Source: Rheum nobile (taxonomy: Eukaryota; Streptophyta; Magnoliopsida; Caryophyllales; Polygonaceae). Taken from it: DNA of 64,000 nucleotides. Location: contig WOAB01000476.1 of assembly GCA_027886185.1 (NCBI GenBank), positions 2,232,001 through 2,296,000 of the forward strand, written 5' to 3'. Shown piece after piece: positions 11,076 to 23,290 of the stretch (position 1 is its first letter; each line of letters starts with the position of its first letter). Below the pieces are notes generated by a model. It saw nothing but the letters and a program-made list of their open reading frames with translations. It searched no databases and was not told the DNA's origin. Made by a program: the position numbers and the translations under genes.

Positions 11076-11893
11076 TGTTGGAACCTTGATAGTTCCCTCT
11101 AGTTTTGATGATGATAAACACCATTAGGTTTTATGATTTTGTGTTATTCCTATGAATTTCAGGTTTCATGAAGAGATAAAGGAACAATGGCAAAACAGTG
11201 AAGAAGAGAAAATAGAGGAGCGCATTGGAAAGCTGTGACAACAAGGAATAGTGCCCGCACAAACAATTGATAAAGCTGGAAAGCGCGTGGCGCTTATACA
11301 AGGAAAGTTCTATTTATGGAAACGCCGCGTCTGAGGAACAATGCGAGAACACATAAATACGCTAGTTGTTCCCAGACATACTCAATTATACAAGGAAACA
11401 AGATTTCGTGATTTACTTGGAGAATAAGAAGAAGATATTGAGTCTAAGGAAACTTTATACATGGAAACTATGTGTTTATCATATTTAGAGTTTATTTGGA
11501 AACAGAATTTGTCATAGTTACCATACGTGTGTGTAGTTAGATTTTTGGTAATAGAATCTTTGTTAGACCCTATATATAGATGAGAATTGTCTTAGGGAAA
11601 GACATCTCAGCTATTGTCATCCAGAGCTCTTGAGAACTGAGATCGAAAGCTAAGGCGAGGTACGGGGAGTTCTTGCTTTAGTCTTTGTTTTGTTCTTGTG
11701 TTGTTTAGAAGTGATTGCACTTAAAGTCTTTAACCTAGGGTATAGGTGGAGAGAAGACTTGTAAGATTGCACAACTCTTAATGATACAAGTACACATTTT
11801 GGGAACTGTGTTGTTACTTTGAATTTTTACTTATTTCCGCTACCCAGGGAACAGTCATATAGTTCCCTGATTAAACACACTAACGATTCAACA
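11076..11893 (+). repeat. Copia-1 5' LTR
   Basis: It begins TGTTGGAACC and ends GATTCAACA. A TATA box (CCTATATATAG, about 11569-11579) gives a promoter position within the LTR. By eye it differs from the 3' LTR at about 24 of 818 positions, with no length difference. Confidence 0.95.
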
Positions 11894-11895
11894 AT

Positions 11896-11907
11896 TGGTA
11901 TCAGAGC
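11896..11907 (+). other. Copia-1 primer-binding site
   Basis: TGGTATCAGAGC, two bases after the 5' LTR, is complementary to the 3' end of initiator methionine tRNA, the usual minus-strand primer for copia elements. Confidence 0.92.
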
Positions 11908-11925
11908 AGGTTAGCTCTAGATTGT

Positions 11926-13866
11926 GTGTTCTTTTCAGATTCACAGGTAACAATGGCTTCCACTCATGAAGTTGGGCTTGGGAACAACAAACCACCGTTT
12001 CTGCCTGTTGGTGGAAAGTTTCAACACTGGAAGGACCTCTTCACAGACTGGTTGAAGAGCAATGACTATCAATGCTGGAGAGTCATTGAAGTGGGTGAAG
12101 AAAAAGTTGCTGAAGACGTGATCAAAGGAATCAAACCTTGGAGCCCAGATGACTTCAGAATCATGGAGAAAAATTCTAAGGCTCGAATGTTCATCAACAA
12201 TGCAATCAGCATTGAAGATGCATCCAAGCTTCATTCTTGTGCCACTGCAAAGGATATGTGGGCAGCTCTGGAACAGATGTACATGGGAAGTTCTGATCTT
12301 AGAGAACTTGATCGCTTTCAAGCAAAGAAAGACTTCTATAACTTCGCCATGGTGGATGGTGAAACTGTTTCCTCTTATCAATCCAGATTTGAGGAAATCA
12401 CCACAAGACTTGTTGCTCATGATGTGGATGAAAAGGAAATTCTTCCTAAAGAAAAAATTTTCATCATCATTGATGGACGTCCTCCAAGGCATAAGATGAC
12501 TAAGGCTATACTCAAGGAGAATCCAAACACTCTCAACCTCACACTTCATGAAGTCTTTGGAAAAATTAAAAAGTATGATGAAGAAGACAAATATGTCAAA
12601 CCTAAAGGCATTGCTTTGATGGTTGAAAAGGCTTTTGAGATGATTGAAAACAATAAAGATGACAACTTGGATGGTGTAGATCCAGAAACTGCTCTCCTCA
12701 CCAAGGCCATGCGAACTCTCTATCGCAAGGGTCGATCATTCAGGAATGAAGGGAACAATGGTGAGAAACGGGACATCAAGGACGTTACTTGCTTTAACTG
12801 TAAGGAAAAGGGTCACTATGCTAATAAGTGCCCTAAAGGAAACAACTCAGACAACAATGGTGACAATTCTGGGAACGACAAAAAGAAGGCTTTCGTTGTT
12901 GTCTGGGGAGATGATTGTGCCAACTCTGACGATGACGAACCAGAGTCATGGGGGAACAACAGAATGTGTGTAATGACTTTGAAGTCATCAAGTGAAGAAC
13001 AAGAGGTAGATCCTGAAACCTTCTTTGAATCTCTTGTTAATTTTGATAAAAAGTCATTGATTTCTCTTATCAAGAGCATGTATAATGAGAACCTCAAAAC
13101 TCAAAACGACCTAAGTAATGCTGAGGATAAATGCAATGAATTGAATGAATCTTTTTCTAAAATTGCTAGTTCCTCCGCTGTTCCTCGTGTTGAAAGTGCT
13201 GCTACTTACAGTGATCATAGTTCTCTTAGCACTGTTAGGGACCTATCTCAGATGAAAACTCAAATAAATAAAATCCACTTTATCCTGGTTGAGCAAAAGC
13301 TTAGAGAAGAAAAGGTTACCTTTGTTGAGCCTAAGTATGGTCTGGGGTACAAAGGAAAGGGGCAAGAGAGTGAGGAACATGAGTTAACCATACCTGAGAT
13401 TAGAGAGACGAAGGATAGGGAACTTTAAAATGATAAGGAGAGGAACTCTTACCTAGAAGAGCGTGTGAAGACCTTAGAGATTGGGTTGAGTGGAGACCAA
13501 GCGTGGTACCAAGGTCAACCTGCCCATAAGATGTATCTCATCAAATCTCAGGGAAACTTGTCTAACACACCTGACTCAGTTAGAGCCAAGCAACGTAGAA
13601 TGCATGTCCCAAATCGTAAGTATGCCATGGGAGACTACTACAAGATCTGTTGGCATTGTGGGAACAACGGCCATGTTGTCAAGAACTGTGCTAAGAAACA
13701 AAGGTTCACTGAAGAGCACACTCAGCGAAGGAACAGTAGGAGTAATAATGTCGATTTAAATGATTACGATGTTTCTCTTGAACTATGCAATGATAAGCCT
13801 AGAGAATATTATTTTGTCTCTAAACGACCAGGTAAAGCCAAGCTTGCCTGGGTCGCTAAACACTAA
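11926..13866 (+). pseudogene. Copia-1 gag
   Basis: The first ATG of the frame is at 11926, with a second at 11953 (MASTHEVGLGNN) that fits a gag N-terminus better. A UBN2-type gag domain follows (KFQHWKDLFTDWL; AKDMWAALEQMY), then a CCHC zinc knuckle (CFNCKEKGHYANKC, about 12793-12834), an acidic coiled region and a second zinc knuckle (CWHCGNNGHVVKNC, about 13648-13689). The frame is interrupted by TAA at 13426-13428 and then continues in the same phase to 13866. Gag forms the virus-like particle that packages element RNA. Confidence 0.9.
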
Positions 13867-16800
13867 CTCTCTTTATGCAGGATGAAGTGAGGGGGAACAA
13901 CAGGTGGTTCATTGATAGCGCATGCTCATGCCATATGACATGAAATAAAGATCATCTTACCTCACTTCAACAACACTCTAAGGGAACCGTGTCCCTTGGA
14001 GATAAACGTTGCAGAGAGATAGTGGGAACAAGAGAAGCTACATTGAATTCAAACATCAAAATCAAAGAGGTTAGTCTGGTTCATCAACTTGGTTTCAATT
14101 TGCTAAGTGTGGCACAACTGTGTGATCAAGGAGACAACGAGACTGTGTTCACAACAAAAGATTACTCCGTGAGGAATAGAAGAACCAAGGAGATTGTACT
14201 AAAGGGTGTCAGATTCAATGATGTGTACACTGTGGACACAACCTTCAAGCCCTCAAGGGAACTGTGCTTTGCGTCTCTAGCTGAAGAGACGGAACTGTGG
14301 CACAGAAGGCTTGGACATGCAAATTTACAACTTATTCACAAACTCCACAAGAAGGAACTGGTTAGAGGACTTCCAAATGTCAAGCCCGACATCAATGGAG
14401 TCTGTGAAGCCTGTGTAAGGGGGAAGCAAACACGTTCCTCTTTCAAAAGCAAACCGGATGTTACCACCTCTCGTCCTCTGGAACTGATCCATATGGATCT
14501 CTGTGGTCCCATGAGGATAAGAAGTCATGCAGGGAACAGGTATGTGTTTGTTATTGTTGATGATTACTCTAGATTCACATGGACAATCTTTCTCTCTTCC
14601 AAGGAACAGGTATTCGAGACATTTGAATCTTTCATCAAGGGTGTGGAAACCAATCTGGGTCTCAAGCTAAGCTCCATTCGATCCGACCATGGAACAGAGT
14701 TTGAAAATTCCATGTTCCTTGATTACTGCACGGAACATGGGGTTTCTCATAACTTCTCTGCTCCTTGATTACTGCACGGAACGGGTATTCGAGACATTTG
14801 AATCTTTCATCAAGGGTGTGGAAACCAATCTGGGTCTCAAGCTAAGCTCCATTCGATCCGACCATGGAACAGAGTTTGAAAATTCCATGTTCCTTGATTA
14901 CTGCACGGAACATGGGGTTTCTCATAACTTCTCTGCTCCTAGGACACCACAACAAAATGGAGTAGTCGAGAGGAAAAATAGAACATTGGAGGACATGGAA
15001 AGAACAATGCTCATTGCAAGCAACCTTCCTCGAATATTCTGGGCTGAGGCGATCAACACTTCATGCTATATCCTTAATCGTGCAATGCTTAGACCATTGT
15101 TAAATAAAACTGCATATGAACTAATCAGGGAACGCAAGCCCAATGTTTCCCACTTGCAAGCCTTTGGTTGCAGGTATTTCGTTCATAACAATGGAAAGGA
15201 CAACTTGGGAAAATTCGATCCAAGGAGCGATGAAGGAATCTTTCTGGGGTATGCTAACTCAAGCAAAGCTTATAGAGTCTACAACAAGCAAACCCGGAAG
15301 ATTGAAGAGAGTATTCATGTAGTCTTCGATGAACACTCCAAAGCTGTGAGTGATTCCATCAATCCAACAACAACGGATCATGATTTTCCAAGGATGCAAC
15401 GAGAAGACTCAGATGATGATGATGACAACAACAATCATCGTGACAACCCACGCACAGGGAACCGTGCACCCACTCCTAGTGGAAGCACACCAGGCTCTCA
15501 GGGAACTACCACAGATAGCGGAACTACGATCAACATCGCTCCACCTGCACCTATAGTTCCCTCAGCAACAACCCAAGATGATGACACTGGTGTCACCACT
15601 GTCCCTACAAGAACTTCTGGTGGTGATACATCTGAAATCAAAGAAGAATTGCTAAATGCAATTGTGGAGGACTCGGAGGAAGACACTCAGGATAACGCTA
15701 TTGCACCGATAATTTGGGGAACAACTACAACCTCTTCAGAAGCTGTCACTGTTCCTCCAACTACAACAGCTACAGATCCTTCTCCTATATCTCCACTTCC
15801 AGCATCTACAAGCTCCAGAATTGCAAAGAGCCATCTAGTCGACAACCTTCTCACACCATATGAAGAACGAGGTACTCGCTCTCAACTCTACAACTTTTGC
15901 GCTTTCTATGCCTTTATTTATTTTGTAGAACCAAAGAACATCAAAGAAGCACTTAAGGAACCAGATTGGATAGTTGCTATGCAAGAAGAGCTATATCAAT
16001 TCGAAAGAAACAAAGTTTGGAGACTTGTTCCCCTTCCAAAGCACAAGCATGCCATTGGTACTCGATGGGTGTTCAGAAACAAGCTTGATGACTCTGGAAC
16101 TTTGACAAGGAACAAGGCCAGATTGGTTGCTCAAGGTTACAACCAACAAGAAGGGATCAATTATGATGAGACATATGCTCCAATAGCCCGCATCGAAGCC
16201 ATTCGACTCCTTATCGCATATGCTGCCTTCAAAGGATTCAAGTTATATCAAATGGATGTCAAAACAGCCTTTCTCAATGGCTATCTTCAAGAGGAAGTTT
16301 ATGTGAAACAACCTCCAGGATTTGAAGACATAGAACATCCAGAATATGTGTATTCTCTGGATAAGGCACTGTATGGGCTCAAACAAGCTCCCAGAGCTTG
16401 GTATGATCGGCTGGCATAGTTTCTTATCTCCAATGGATACAGACGTGGAGCCATTGACAAGACACTATTCCTCTTGCAACACAAAGGTGAGATTCTCGTA
16501 GTCCAAGTCTATATTGATTATATTATTTTTGGTTCCACTAACCCTGCCCTTGTAGAAAAATTCAAAGATCTCATGAGCAGTGAATTTGAGATGAGTATGA
16601 TCGGGGAACTCTCTTTCTTCCTCGGATTACAAGTTTCTCAATCCTCTGAGGGAACAAGAATACATCAACAAAAATACATCAAGGAACTGTTGAAGAAGTA
16701 TGGTATGGATAAAGCTAAACCTATTGATACCCCTATTTCTCCTAACACTCGACTTGATGCAGACTTGAATGGGCAAGATGTAGATGCTACAATGTATAGA

Positions 16801-17453
16801 GGCATGATTGGTTCCTTACTTTATCTAACGACAAGTAGGCCATATATTATGTTTAGTGTGTGTCTTTGTGCTAGATTTCAAGCAAATCCTAAGGAGTACA
16901 CCTAACTGAGGTCAAGAGGATCCTACGATACCTGAAAGGGAACGACAACCTATGTCTTTGGTATCTAAGGAACAGTGGGTTCAAACTTGTAGGCTTCACT
17001 GACGCTGACTTTGCTGGTCACCTTGTGGATCGCAAAAGCACATCCGGGACGGCACAGTTCCTTGGCCCATGCCTTGTTTATTGGACATCAAAGAAACAAA
17101 ATTATGTTGCCCTTTCAACTGCCGAAGCTGAGTACGTTGCTGCTACCGCTTGTTGTGCTCAGGTATTATGGCTCAAACAACAGTTGGAGGATTTTGGTAT
17201 GTCTTTTGGCACTGTTCCCATTATGTGTGATAATACTAGTGCTATCAACATCTCCAAAAATCATGTAAATCACTCACGTACTAAGCATATTGATATTCGT
17301 CATCATTTTCTTCGTGACAATGTTGAGAAAAATTTCATTAGAATGGATCATTGCAGGACAGAGGAACAAGTTGCAGATATCTTCACCAAAGCACTGGATA
17401 GAAAACCCTTTGAGTATTTGAGAATGCTCCTTGGGATGATCTCTCTAAACTGA
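13867..17453 (+). pseudogene. Copia-1 pol: protease, integrase, reverse transcriptase, RNase H
   Basis: The protease motif reads WFIDSACSCHMT (about 13900-13948) where the family has DSG/DTG, and a TGA follows. Integrase has its zinc motif near 14300-14410 and the core at about 14480-14940. A 175 bp duplication adds a stop and shifts the frame. After an acidic, Thr/Ser-rich linker, RT begins near 15940 (WRLVPLPKHKHAIGTRWVF; MDVKTAFLNGYL). A TAG at 16417-16419 interrupts it, and the catalytic YVDD box reads YIDY (about 16510), replacing the second Asp. A frameshift near 16904 precedes RNase H (DADFAGHLVDRKSTSG; STAEAEYVAA), which ends at 17453. The enzyme would be inactive several times over. 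Confidence 0.92.
14611..14940 (+). repeat. 175 bp tandem duplication within integrase
   Basis: A 155 bp unit at 14611-14765 recurs at 14786-14940, apparently without change. The 20 bp junction (14766-14785) is itself mostly a copy of 14720-14736. The first copy ends at an in-frame TGA and the second copy is in the next frame, so integrase is disrupted. Confidence 0.95.
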
Positions 17454-17707
17454 GGAACTCCACTTCCACTATTCCCTCAGTGATTGGCTAGGTCGATCAA
17501 TTTTAACCTAGGGAACATCTGCTTTGTGACATGTTTTCTTGCAATTGATTTGTTTATTCATCTTGCTATGTGTTTTGTGTTACATTATATCTAAAACTTC
17601 TTGCAACTTCCATTCTTGATCATATATGCTATATTTTTACATGATAACATCTTCTTTCAAGCCCAAAGCAACCGATTTGATTATCTGAACCCTCATTACA
17701 AGCCAAC

Positions 17708-18852
17708 ATGATAATTGGTCCCAGTCGAAAGCGAAAGCACACAGTCGGGGCCGCCGACGAGGAAGACGAGGTGAACCCTGATGTTGTGATCACAGGGGAA
17801 CTGAGAGCGTCCACCGGTGTGTCTACTCCAACCAAATCTGACGCTGGTGAGACCACTCCGGGCACCCTCAAAACAAGGCTCCGATCTGCAAAGAAAACTG
17901 AAGCCAAGTCTGAGCCTAAGAAGAAGGCCAAGCTGGAGGACAGGGTTGTTAATGGGAAGAAAATAATTCCCCATCTCCTCATCCCAGAGAACTTCCTCAT
18001 CACCAATGACTTCTCTGTTGTCTTAGAGCGCATCAAGTTCCAAGGCTGGGAACGGTTTCTCTCCAACAGCGTCATGGCCAATCCCGTTCAGATAAAGGAG
18101 TTCTACCATTCCTTCCAGCTCAACACCAGTGCTCCAATGGTGGGAACAGCATCAGTTCAGGGGAAACGATGTCCTTTACTACTTCCAAGGTGGGTCGTCT
18201 GTTGGCTGTCACTACTGAGGGGTTTGGTGAAATTTCTGAGAAGAGCGCCGATGCCATGAAAGCGGCCAAGGAGCCCAGCTCTGAGAGGCTATTCAAGTCT
18301 ACAATACCATCCACTCATGTGTCAGCTCTCACTCTGCCCTAGAGAATCACCCACCATATCATCATGAAGGCAGTTGTTCCCAGGCAAGAAAAGAGGAACA
18401 CCATCACCACCACTGATCTGCTATTGCTGGATAGGTTCTGGAACATGGAGAAGATTGACCTTCCACAGGTCATTCTACAGCACATGGCTAAGTGTAGTGC
18501 CAAAACCCACTCCCTTGCTTACCCCAATGTCATCAAACTGATTCTGCAAGCAGAAGGGGTCTATAAAGCAGAAGGTGAAATTCCCATGGTCACTGAGCTT
18601 GACATGGTGAATGAGAATAAGATGCAGTTCCAATGAGACACCAAGGGAACTCTACATGTGTCTGATATTCTTAAGCGAGAGACTGGAGAAGGAACATCCA
18701 AAGGCGCTTCAGTGCAAAGTCAGATGCTCACTGAGTTGCGTGAGATCAAAAATATTATGTCTCTGCTTCTTGAGTATTTCCTCAATAAGGACAGGGCCCA
18801 GAAGGCGGATTCTGAGTCTTTAGTGGATACCTCTTTTATCCAGCCCGTCTGA
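17708..18852 (+). pseudogene. Copia-1 extra 3' ORF (Sirevirus third ORF)
   Basis: Between RNase H and the 3' LTR lies a decayed third coding region. It starts MIIGPSRKRKHTV and has a basic, Lys-rich nuclear-signal-like stretch (KKTEAKSEPKKKAKLED). A globular part follows (FLITNDFSVVLERIKFQGW, then IKEFYHSF) that resembles the 'putative plant transposon protein' domain described in plant retroelement ORFs. A frameshift near 18165 leads into another frame, with stops near 18340 and 18635, and a final segment to 18852 (TELREIKNIMSLLLEYF). Some Sireviruses carry an envelope-like ORF here. I see no clear signal peptide or transmembrane helix, so an envelope role is not supported. Confidence 0.72.
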
Positions 18853-19039
18853 CCCTCTTCTCTTGAATTTCTATATGTTATCTTGTTTAGATGTTTGCAG
18901 TGTGATTATTTTGTGGTTGTCTGCTTGCTTGTCTTTTGATTCTTGTAATCAATTCCCTGCATTATGAATGAACTTGTATTTCCTGGTAACTGTTACTTAG
19001 CTATGTTGTTCCACTGGTTATTATTGGTCTTTTGATGAT

Positions 19040-19338
19040 GCCAAAAGGGGGAAGTGTGGAAATTGTTTGCGATAACTCAGTTAGGAGAGGTAACAGTTTA
19101 AACTGTTCCTAATTCTTTAAGAATTTCTGGACGGTGCCAGTACTGAGGGGGAATGATGATGCAACTTGGAGGTATGAATTGCAATTTTTCTTCTAACATA
19201 AAATTTTTGTTTATACATTTAAACTGAGATACATGTTGATATATATTACTTTGCTTGTTACTCTGGTTTGATCGAACAATTTTCGATTTTGATTGAACAA
19301 TTTTTGAATGGGTTTGTCATCACCAAAAAGGGGGAAAT
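19040..19338 (+). other. Multiple polypurine tracts before the copia-1 3' LTR
   Basis: CCAAAAGGGGGAAG lies near 19040-19053 and CAAAAAGGGGGAAA at about 19324-19337, directly before the LTR. Each follows a similar GATGATG or GTCATCAC context. The proximal tract would prime plus-strand DNA. Repeated tracts are a known Sirevirus trait. Confidence 0.8.
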
Positions 19339-20156
19339 TTTTGGAACCTTGACAGTTCCCTCTGGTTTTGATGATGATAAACACCATTAGGTTTTATGGT
19401 TTTGTGTTGTTCCTATGAATTTCAGGTTTCATGAAGAGATAATGGAACAATGGCAAAACAATGAAGAAGAGAAAATAGAGGAGCGCATTGGAAAGTTGTG
19501 ACAACAAGGAATAATGCCCGCACAAACAATTGATAAAGCTGGAAAGCACGTGGCGCTTATACAAGGAAAGTTCTATTTATGGAAACGTCGCGTCTGAGGA
19601 ACAATGCGAGAACACATAAATACGCTAGTTGTTCCCAGACAGACTCAATTATACAAGGAAATAAGATTTCGTGATTTACTTGGAGAAGAAGAAGAAGATA
19701 TTGAGTCTAAGGAAACTTTATACATGGAAACTATGTGTTTATCAGATTTAGAGTTTATTTGGAAACAGAATTTGTCATAGTTACCATACGTGTGTGTAGT
19801 TAGATTTTTTGTAATAGAATCTTTGTTAGACCCTATATATAGATGAGAATTGTCTTGGGGAAAGACATCTCAGCTATTGTCATCCAGAGCTCTTGAGAAC
19901 TGAGATCGAAAGCTAAGGCAAGGTACGGGGAGTTCTTGCTTTAGTCTTTGTTTTGTTCTTGTGTTGTTTAGAGGTGATTGCACTTAAAGTCTTTAACCTA
20001 GGGTATAGGTGGAGAGAAGACTTGTAAGATTGCAAAACTCTTAATGATACAAGTACACGTTTTGGGAACTGTGTTGTTACTTTGAATTTTTACTTATTTC
20101 CGCTGCCCAGGGAATATTCATATAGTTCCCTGATTAAACACACTAACGATTCAACA
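19339..20156 (+). repeat. Copia-1 3' LTR
   Basis: Same length as the 5' LTR. Its terminal TG is changed to TT (19339-19340), while the CA end (20155-20156) is intact. The target duplication AAGCT follows at 20157-20161. Confidence 0.95.
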
Positions 20157-20161
20157 AAGCT

Positions 20162-21880
20162 TGTTCCTTGTGCGCTCATGTAACTCCTTGATGAATTCCA
20201 AATGCTTACCTGTATCAAAGCTTTCTCGCTCCTTCATGGGGAAATGAGTAAGATCAAGTGGGGTTAAAGGGTTCACACCATAAACACATTCAAAAGGAGT
20301 CAATTGTGTAGATGAATGGACTGTCCTATTATAAGCAAACTCCACATGAGGTAAAGCTTCCTCCCAAGCCTTAAGATTCTTCCTAATAATGGCTCTAAGA
20401 ATTGTGGTTAAGGTTCTATTAGTCACCTCCGTTTGACCATCGGTTTGGGGATGACTAGAGGTAGAGAATAACAACCTAGTGCCTAGCTTGCTCCAAAGTG
20501 TCCTCCAAAAGTAACTAAGGAACTTAACATCTCGATCACTTACTATAGTCCTAGGTACACCATGCAACCTTACTATTTCCCTAAAGAATAGGTTAGCTAC
20601 ATTAGATGCATCATCAGTCTTATGGCAAGCTATGAAATGCGCCATCATAGAGAAACGATCAACTACCACAAAGATCGAATCTCTCCCCTTCTTAGTCCTA
20701 GGCAATCCTACAATAAAGTCCATTGATATGTCCTCCCAAGGGGCTTTAGGAATGGGCAAAGGGCTGTACAATCCATGGGGTTTCAATTTAGACTTGGCTT
20801 TCAAACAATCCAAACATCTCTTAACTAGGTGCTCAACATCCCTAAGCATATGTGGCCAAAAGAAATGAGTATGCAGCATATGATACGTCTTATCCCTCCC
20901 AAAATGACCCATTAATCCACCCATATGGGCTTCTTCAACAAGTAATAATCGAAGAGAACAACGAGGTATGCACACCTTATCAACTTTGAACAAAAATCCA
21001 TCAAACAAGTAGTACTTATCTAATGAACCTTTTAGCACACATTGCTTATAAATATCACCAAAATCAGTATCATCCACATATAACTCTTTTATGTATGCAA
21101 ATCCTAGCACTCTAGAGTCCAATGTGGTCAATAAGACATGTCTCCTAGAAAGGGCATCGGCAACTACATTATCTTTTCCTTTCTTGTACTTAATCACATA
21201 AGAAAATGTTTCAATGAATTCCATCCATCTACCATGACGCCTATCCAGTTTGTCTTGACTCTTAAAATGTTTCAAAGATTCATGATCGGTATGCAAGACA
21301 AATTCTCTAGGCCACAAGTAGTGTTGCCAAGTCTTAAGCACTCGAAATAAAGCATACAATTCTTTGTCATAGGTCGAGTAATTAAGACATGCTCCTTTCA
21401 ATTTCTCCGATAAGAAGGATATAGGTTTACCTTCTTGCATGAGCACGCCGCCTATGCCAATGCCGGAGGCATCACACTCCACTTCAAAGGGGCGGTTGAA
21501 GTCCGGCAAGACAAGCAAAGGGGCTTGCGTGAGCTTCCATTTGAAGGTGTTAAATGCTCTATCTTGTGCCTCCTCCCACACAAATGGACTATGCTTCTTG
21601 GTGATCTCGGTCAAGGGCGCGGCAATGGTGCTAAAGTCCTTGACAAAGCGCCGATAGAAGCTTGCTAGGCCATGGAAACTCCTCACTTGTCCAATGGAGG
21701 TAGGCGTCGGCCACTCTTGAATAGCTCGGATCTTGCTCTCATCTACTTGCAGTCCTTGTGAGCTTACTACAAAACCAAGAAAAGTGACACTATTAGTGCA
21801 AAACTCATACTTCTTAAGGTTGGAATACAAGTGCTCTACACGAAGGGTAGAGAGTACTTCCCTTAAGTGAACTTCTCTTC
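20162..21880 (-). pseudogene. Gypsy RT end, RNase H and integrase core
   Basis: On the - strand this runs from the thumb of RT (EHLYSNLKKYEF; VTFLGFVVSSQG) through RNase H (GIGGVLMQEGKPISFLSEKL; YDKELYALFRVL; HTDHESLKHF; ADALSRRH). Then come the integrase HHCC zinc motif (GLMGHFGRDKTYHML; CLDCLKAKSK) and the DDE core (DISMDFIVGLPRT; IVSDRDVKF; SHPQTDGQTEVTNRTL). It stays open until the copia-1 insertion at 20157-20161, which cuts it after an ELHERTRNKL motif. A frameshift near 21870 separates it from the upstream RT part. Confidence 0.93.
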
Positions 21881-23290
21881 TAGGGACCTACTATAGACAA
21901 GTATATCATCAAAATACACAACAACAAACTTCCCTATGAAGTGCCTAAGCACATGGTTCATCAAGCGCATGAAGGTGCTAGGGGCGTTTGTCAAGCCAAA
22001 GGGCATGACCACCCACTCATAAAGCCCAAACTTAGTCTTGAAGGCTGTTTTCCACTCATCCCCTTCCTTCATTCGGATTTGGTGGTAGCCACTCTTAAGA
22101 TCTATCTTGGTGAAGATGGTGGCGCCATGAAGCTCGTCGAGCATATCATCTAAACGAGGGATGGGGTGACGGTACTTGATTGTGATATTGTTGATGGCTC
22201 TACAATCTACACACATTCTCCACGAGCCATCTTTCTTTGGCACTAGAAGCACGGGCACGGCACAAGGACTAAGGCTTTCTCTTACATGGCCTTTCTCCAA
22301 TAGCTCTTGAACTTGGGATTGAACTTTGTGGGTCTCTTTAGGGTTCATCCTATAGGTTGGTCTATTAGGCAATGTGGCTCCGGGGATGAGGTCTATTTGG
22401 TGTTCTATTCCACGAATAGGGGGTAGACCAGGTGGGATTTCCTCCGGGAAAACATCCTTGAACTCCTCAAGTATAGCTTGAATACATGTAGGAAGGGCAG
22501 CCTTAAGATCATCACTCAACATGGGTAGCTCCTTGCACAAGAGCATAAGGGTTGTGTCTTGGTCTAGGTACTCTTCCTTTAGCTCTTGCTTGGATGCTAG
22601 GAGGACATTGGAAGGTTGTAGGCTAAGGGTTTGGCTCGGTTTTGGTGGGCTAAGGGGCTGTTTTTGGGGAGCCTTGCCTTTCTTCATTCCTTCTGCTTCC
22701 TTTTCCTTGTCTTTCTTCTTTTCATACTCGTCCGCAACCTGCAAAGGAGTCATAGGTTTAAGCACAACATTTTTACCATGAAAAGTGAAAGAATGGCGAT
22801 TAGTAAAACCATCATGCATGACCCTCCTATCGTATTGCCATGGACGGCCAAGTAATATATGACAAGCTTGCATAGGCACTACATCACACAAGATAGTATC
22901 CTCATAATGTCCTAGTGTTATAGTGACCTTAACTTGCTTGTTAACCTTTAGTTCACCACAATCATTCATCCAATGCAATTTATAAGGCCTAGGGTGATGA
23001 AATGTAGAAAGTTGCAATTTATTAACTAACTCGGTGCTAGCTATATTACAACAACTTCCACCATCTATTATCATGTTGCACACCTTGCCTTTAACTAAAC
23101 AACGAGTATGGAAAAGATTTTCTCTTTGATTATCATCACATGGGGCATGTTGTACATGCAAGGTTCTCCTAGCAATCAATGATTCACCATGCTCATATTC
23201 AATTCCATCCTTATCTAAAAAACCAGATTCATGCACATTAATATCATCATCACAAGCTTTATTATCACCACATTCAGATTCAGATTCATA
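21863..23290 (-). pseudogene. Gypsy protease and reverse transcriptase
   Basis: The - strand frame holds an aspartic protease with active site MIIDGGSCCNIAS (about 23050-23090). RT follows (GTL-type GIEHQIDLIPGA; VPKKDGSWRMCVDCRAINN; DLKSGYHQIRM) with the catalytic box VVYFDDILVYS at about 21885-21920 intact. It follows gag in the same phase across a TAA at 23289-23291, and it ends at a frameshift-induced stop at 21863. The RT sequence is of plant chromovirus type. Confidence 0.93.

Larger units (their letters stand above)
11076..20156 (+). mobile_element. Sirevirus/Maximus-type Ty1-copia element, inactive
   Basis: The 9,081 bp element has 818 bp LTRs and a perfect 5 bp target duplication, AAGCT (11071-11075 and 20157-20161). 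Order is LTR, PBS, gag, protease, integrase, RT, RNase H, an extra 3' ORF, then multiple purine tracts and the 3' LTR. Large size, a third ORF after pol, and two tracts of the type CCAAAAGGGGGAAG (about 19040-19053) and CAAAAAGGGGGAAA (about 19324-19337) are hallmarks of Sireviruses. It is inserted in the integrase C-terminal region of the gypsy element. Lesions are listed under its genes. Confidence 0.93.

Noticed and set aside
11941..12549. 202-codon - strand frame opposite copia-1 gag
   Set aside because: It lies antisense to a well-supported gag and has no family resemblance.
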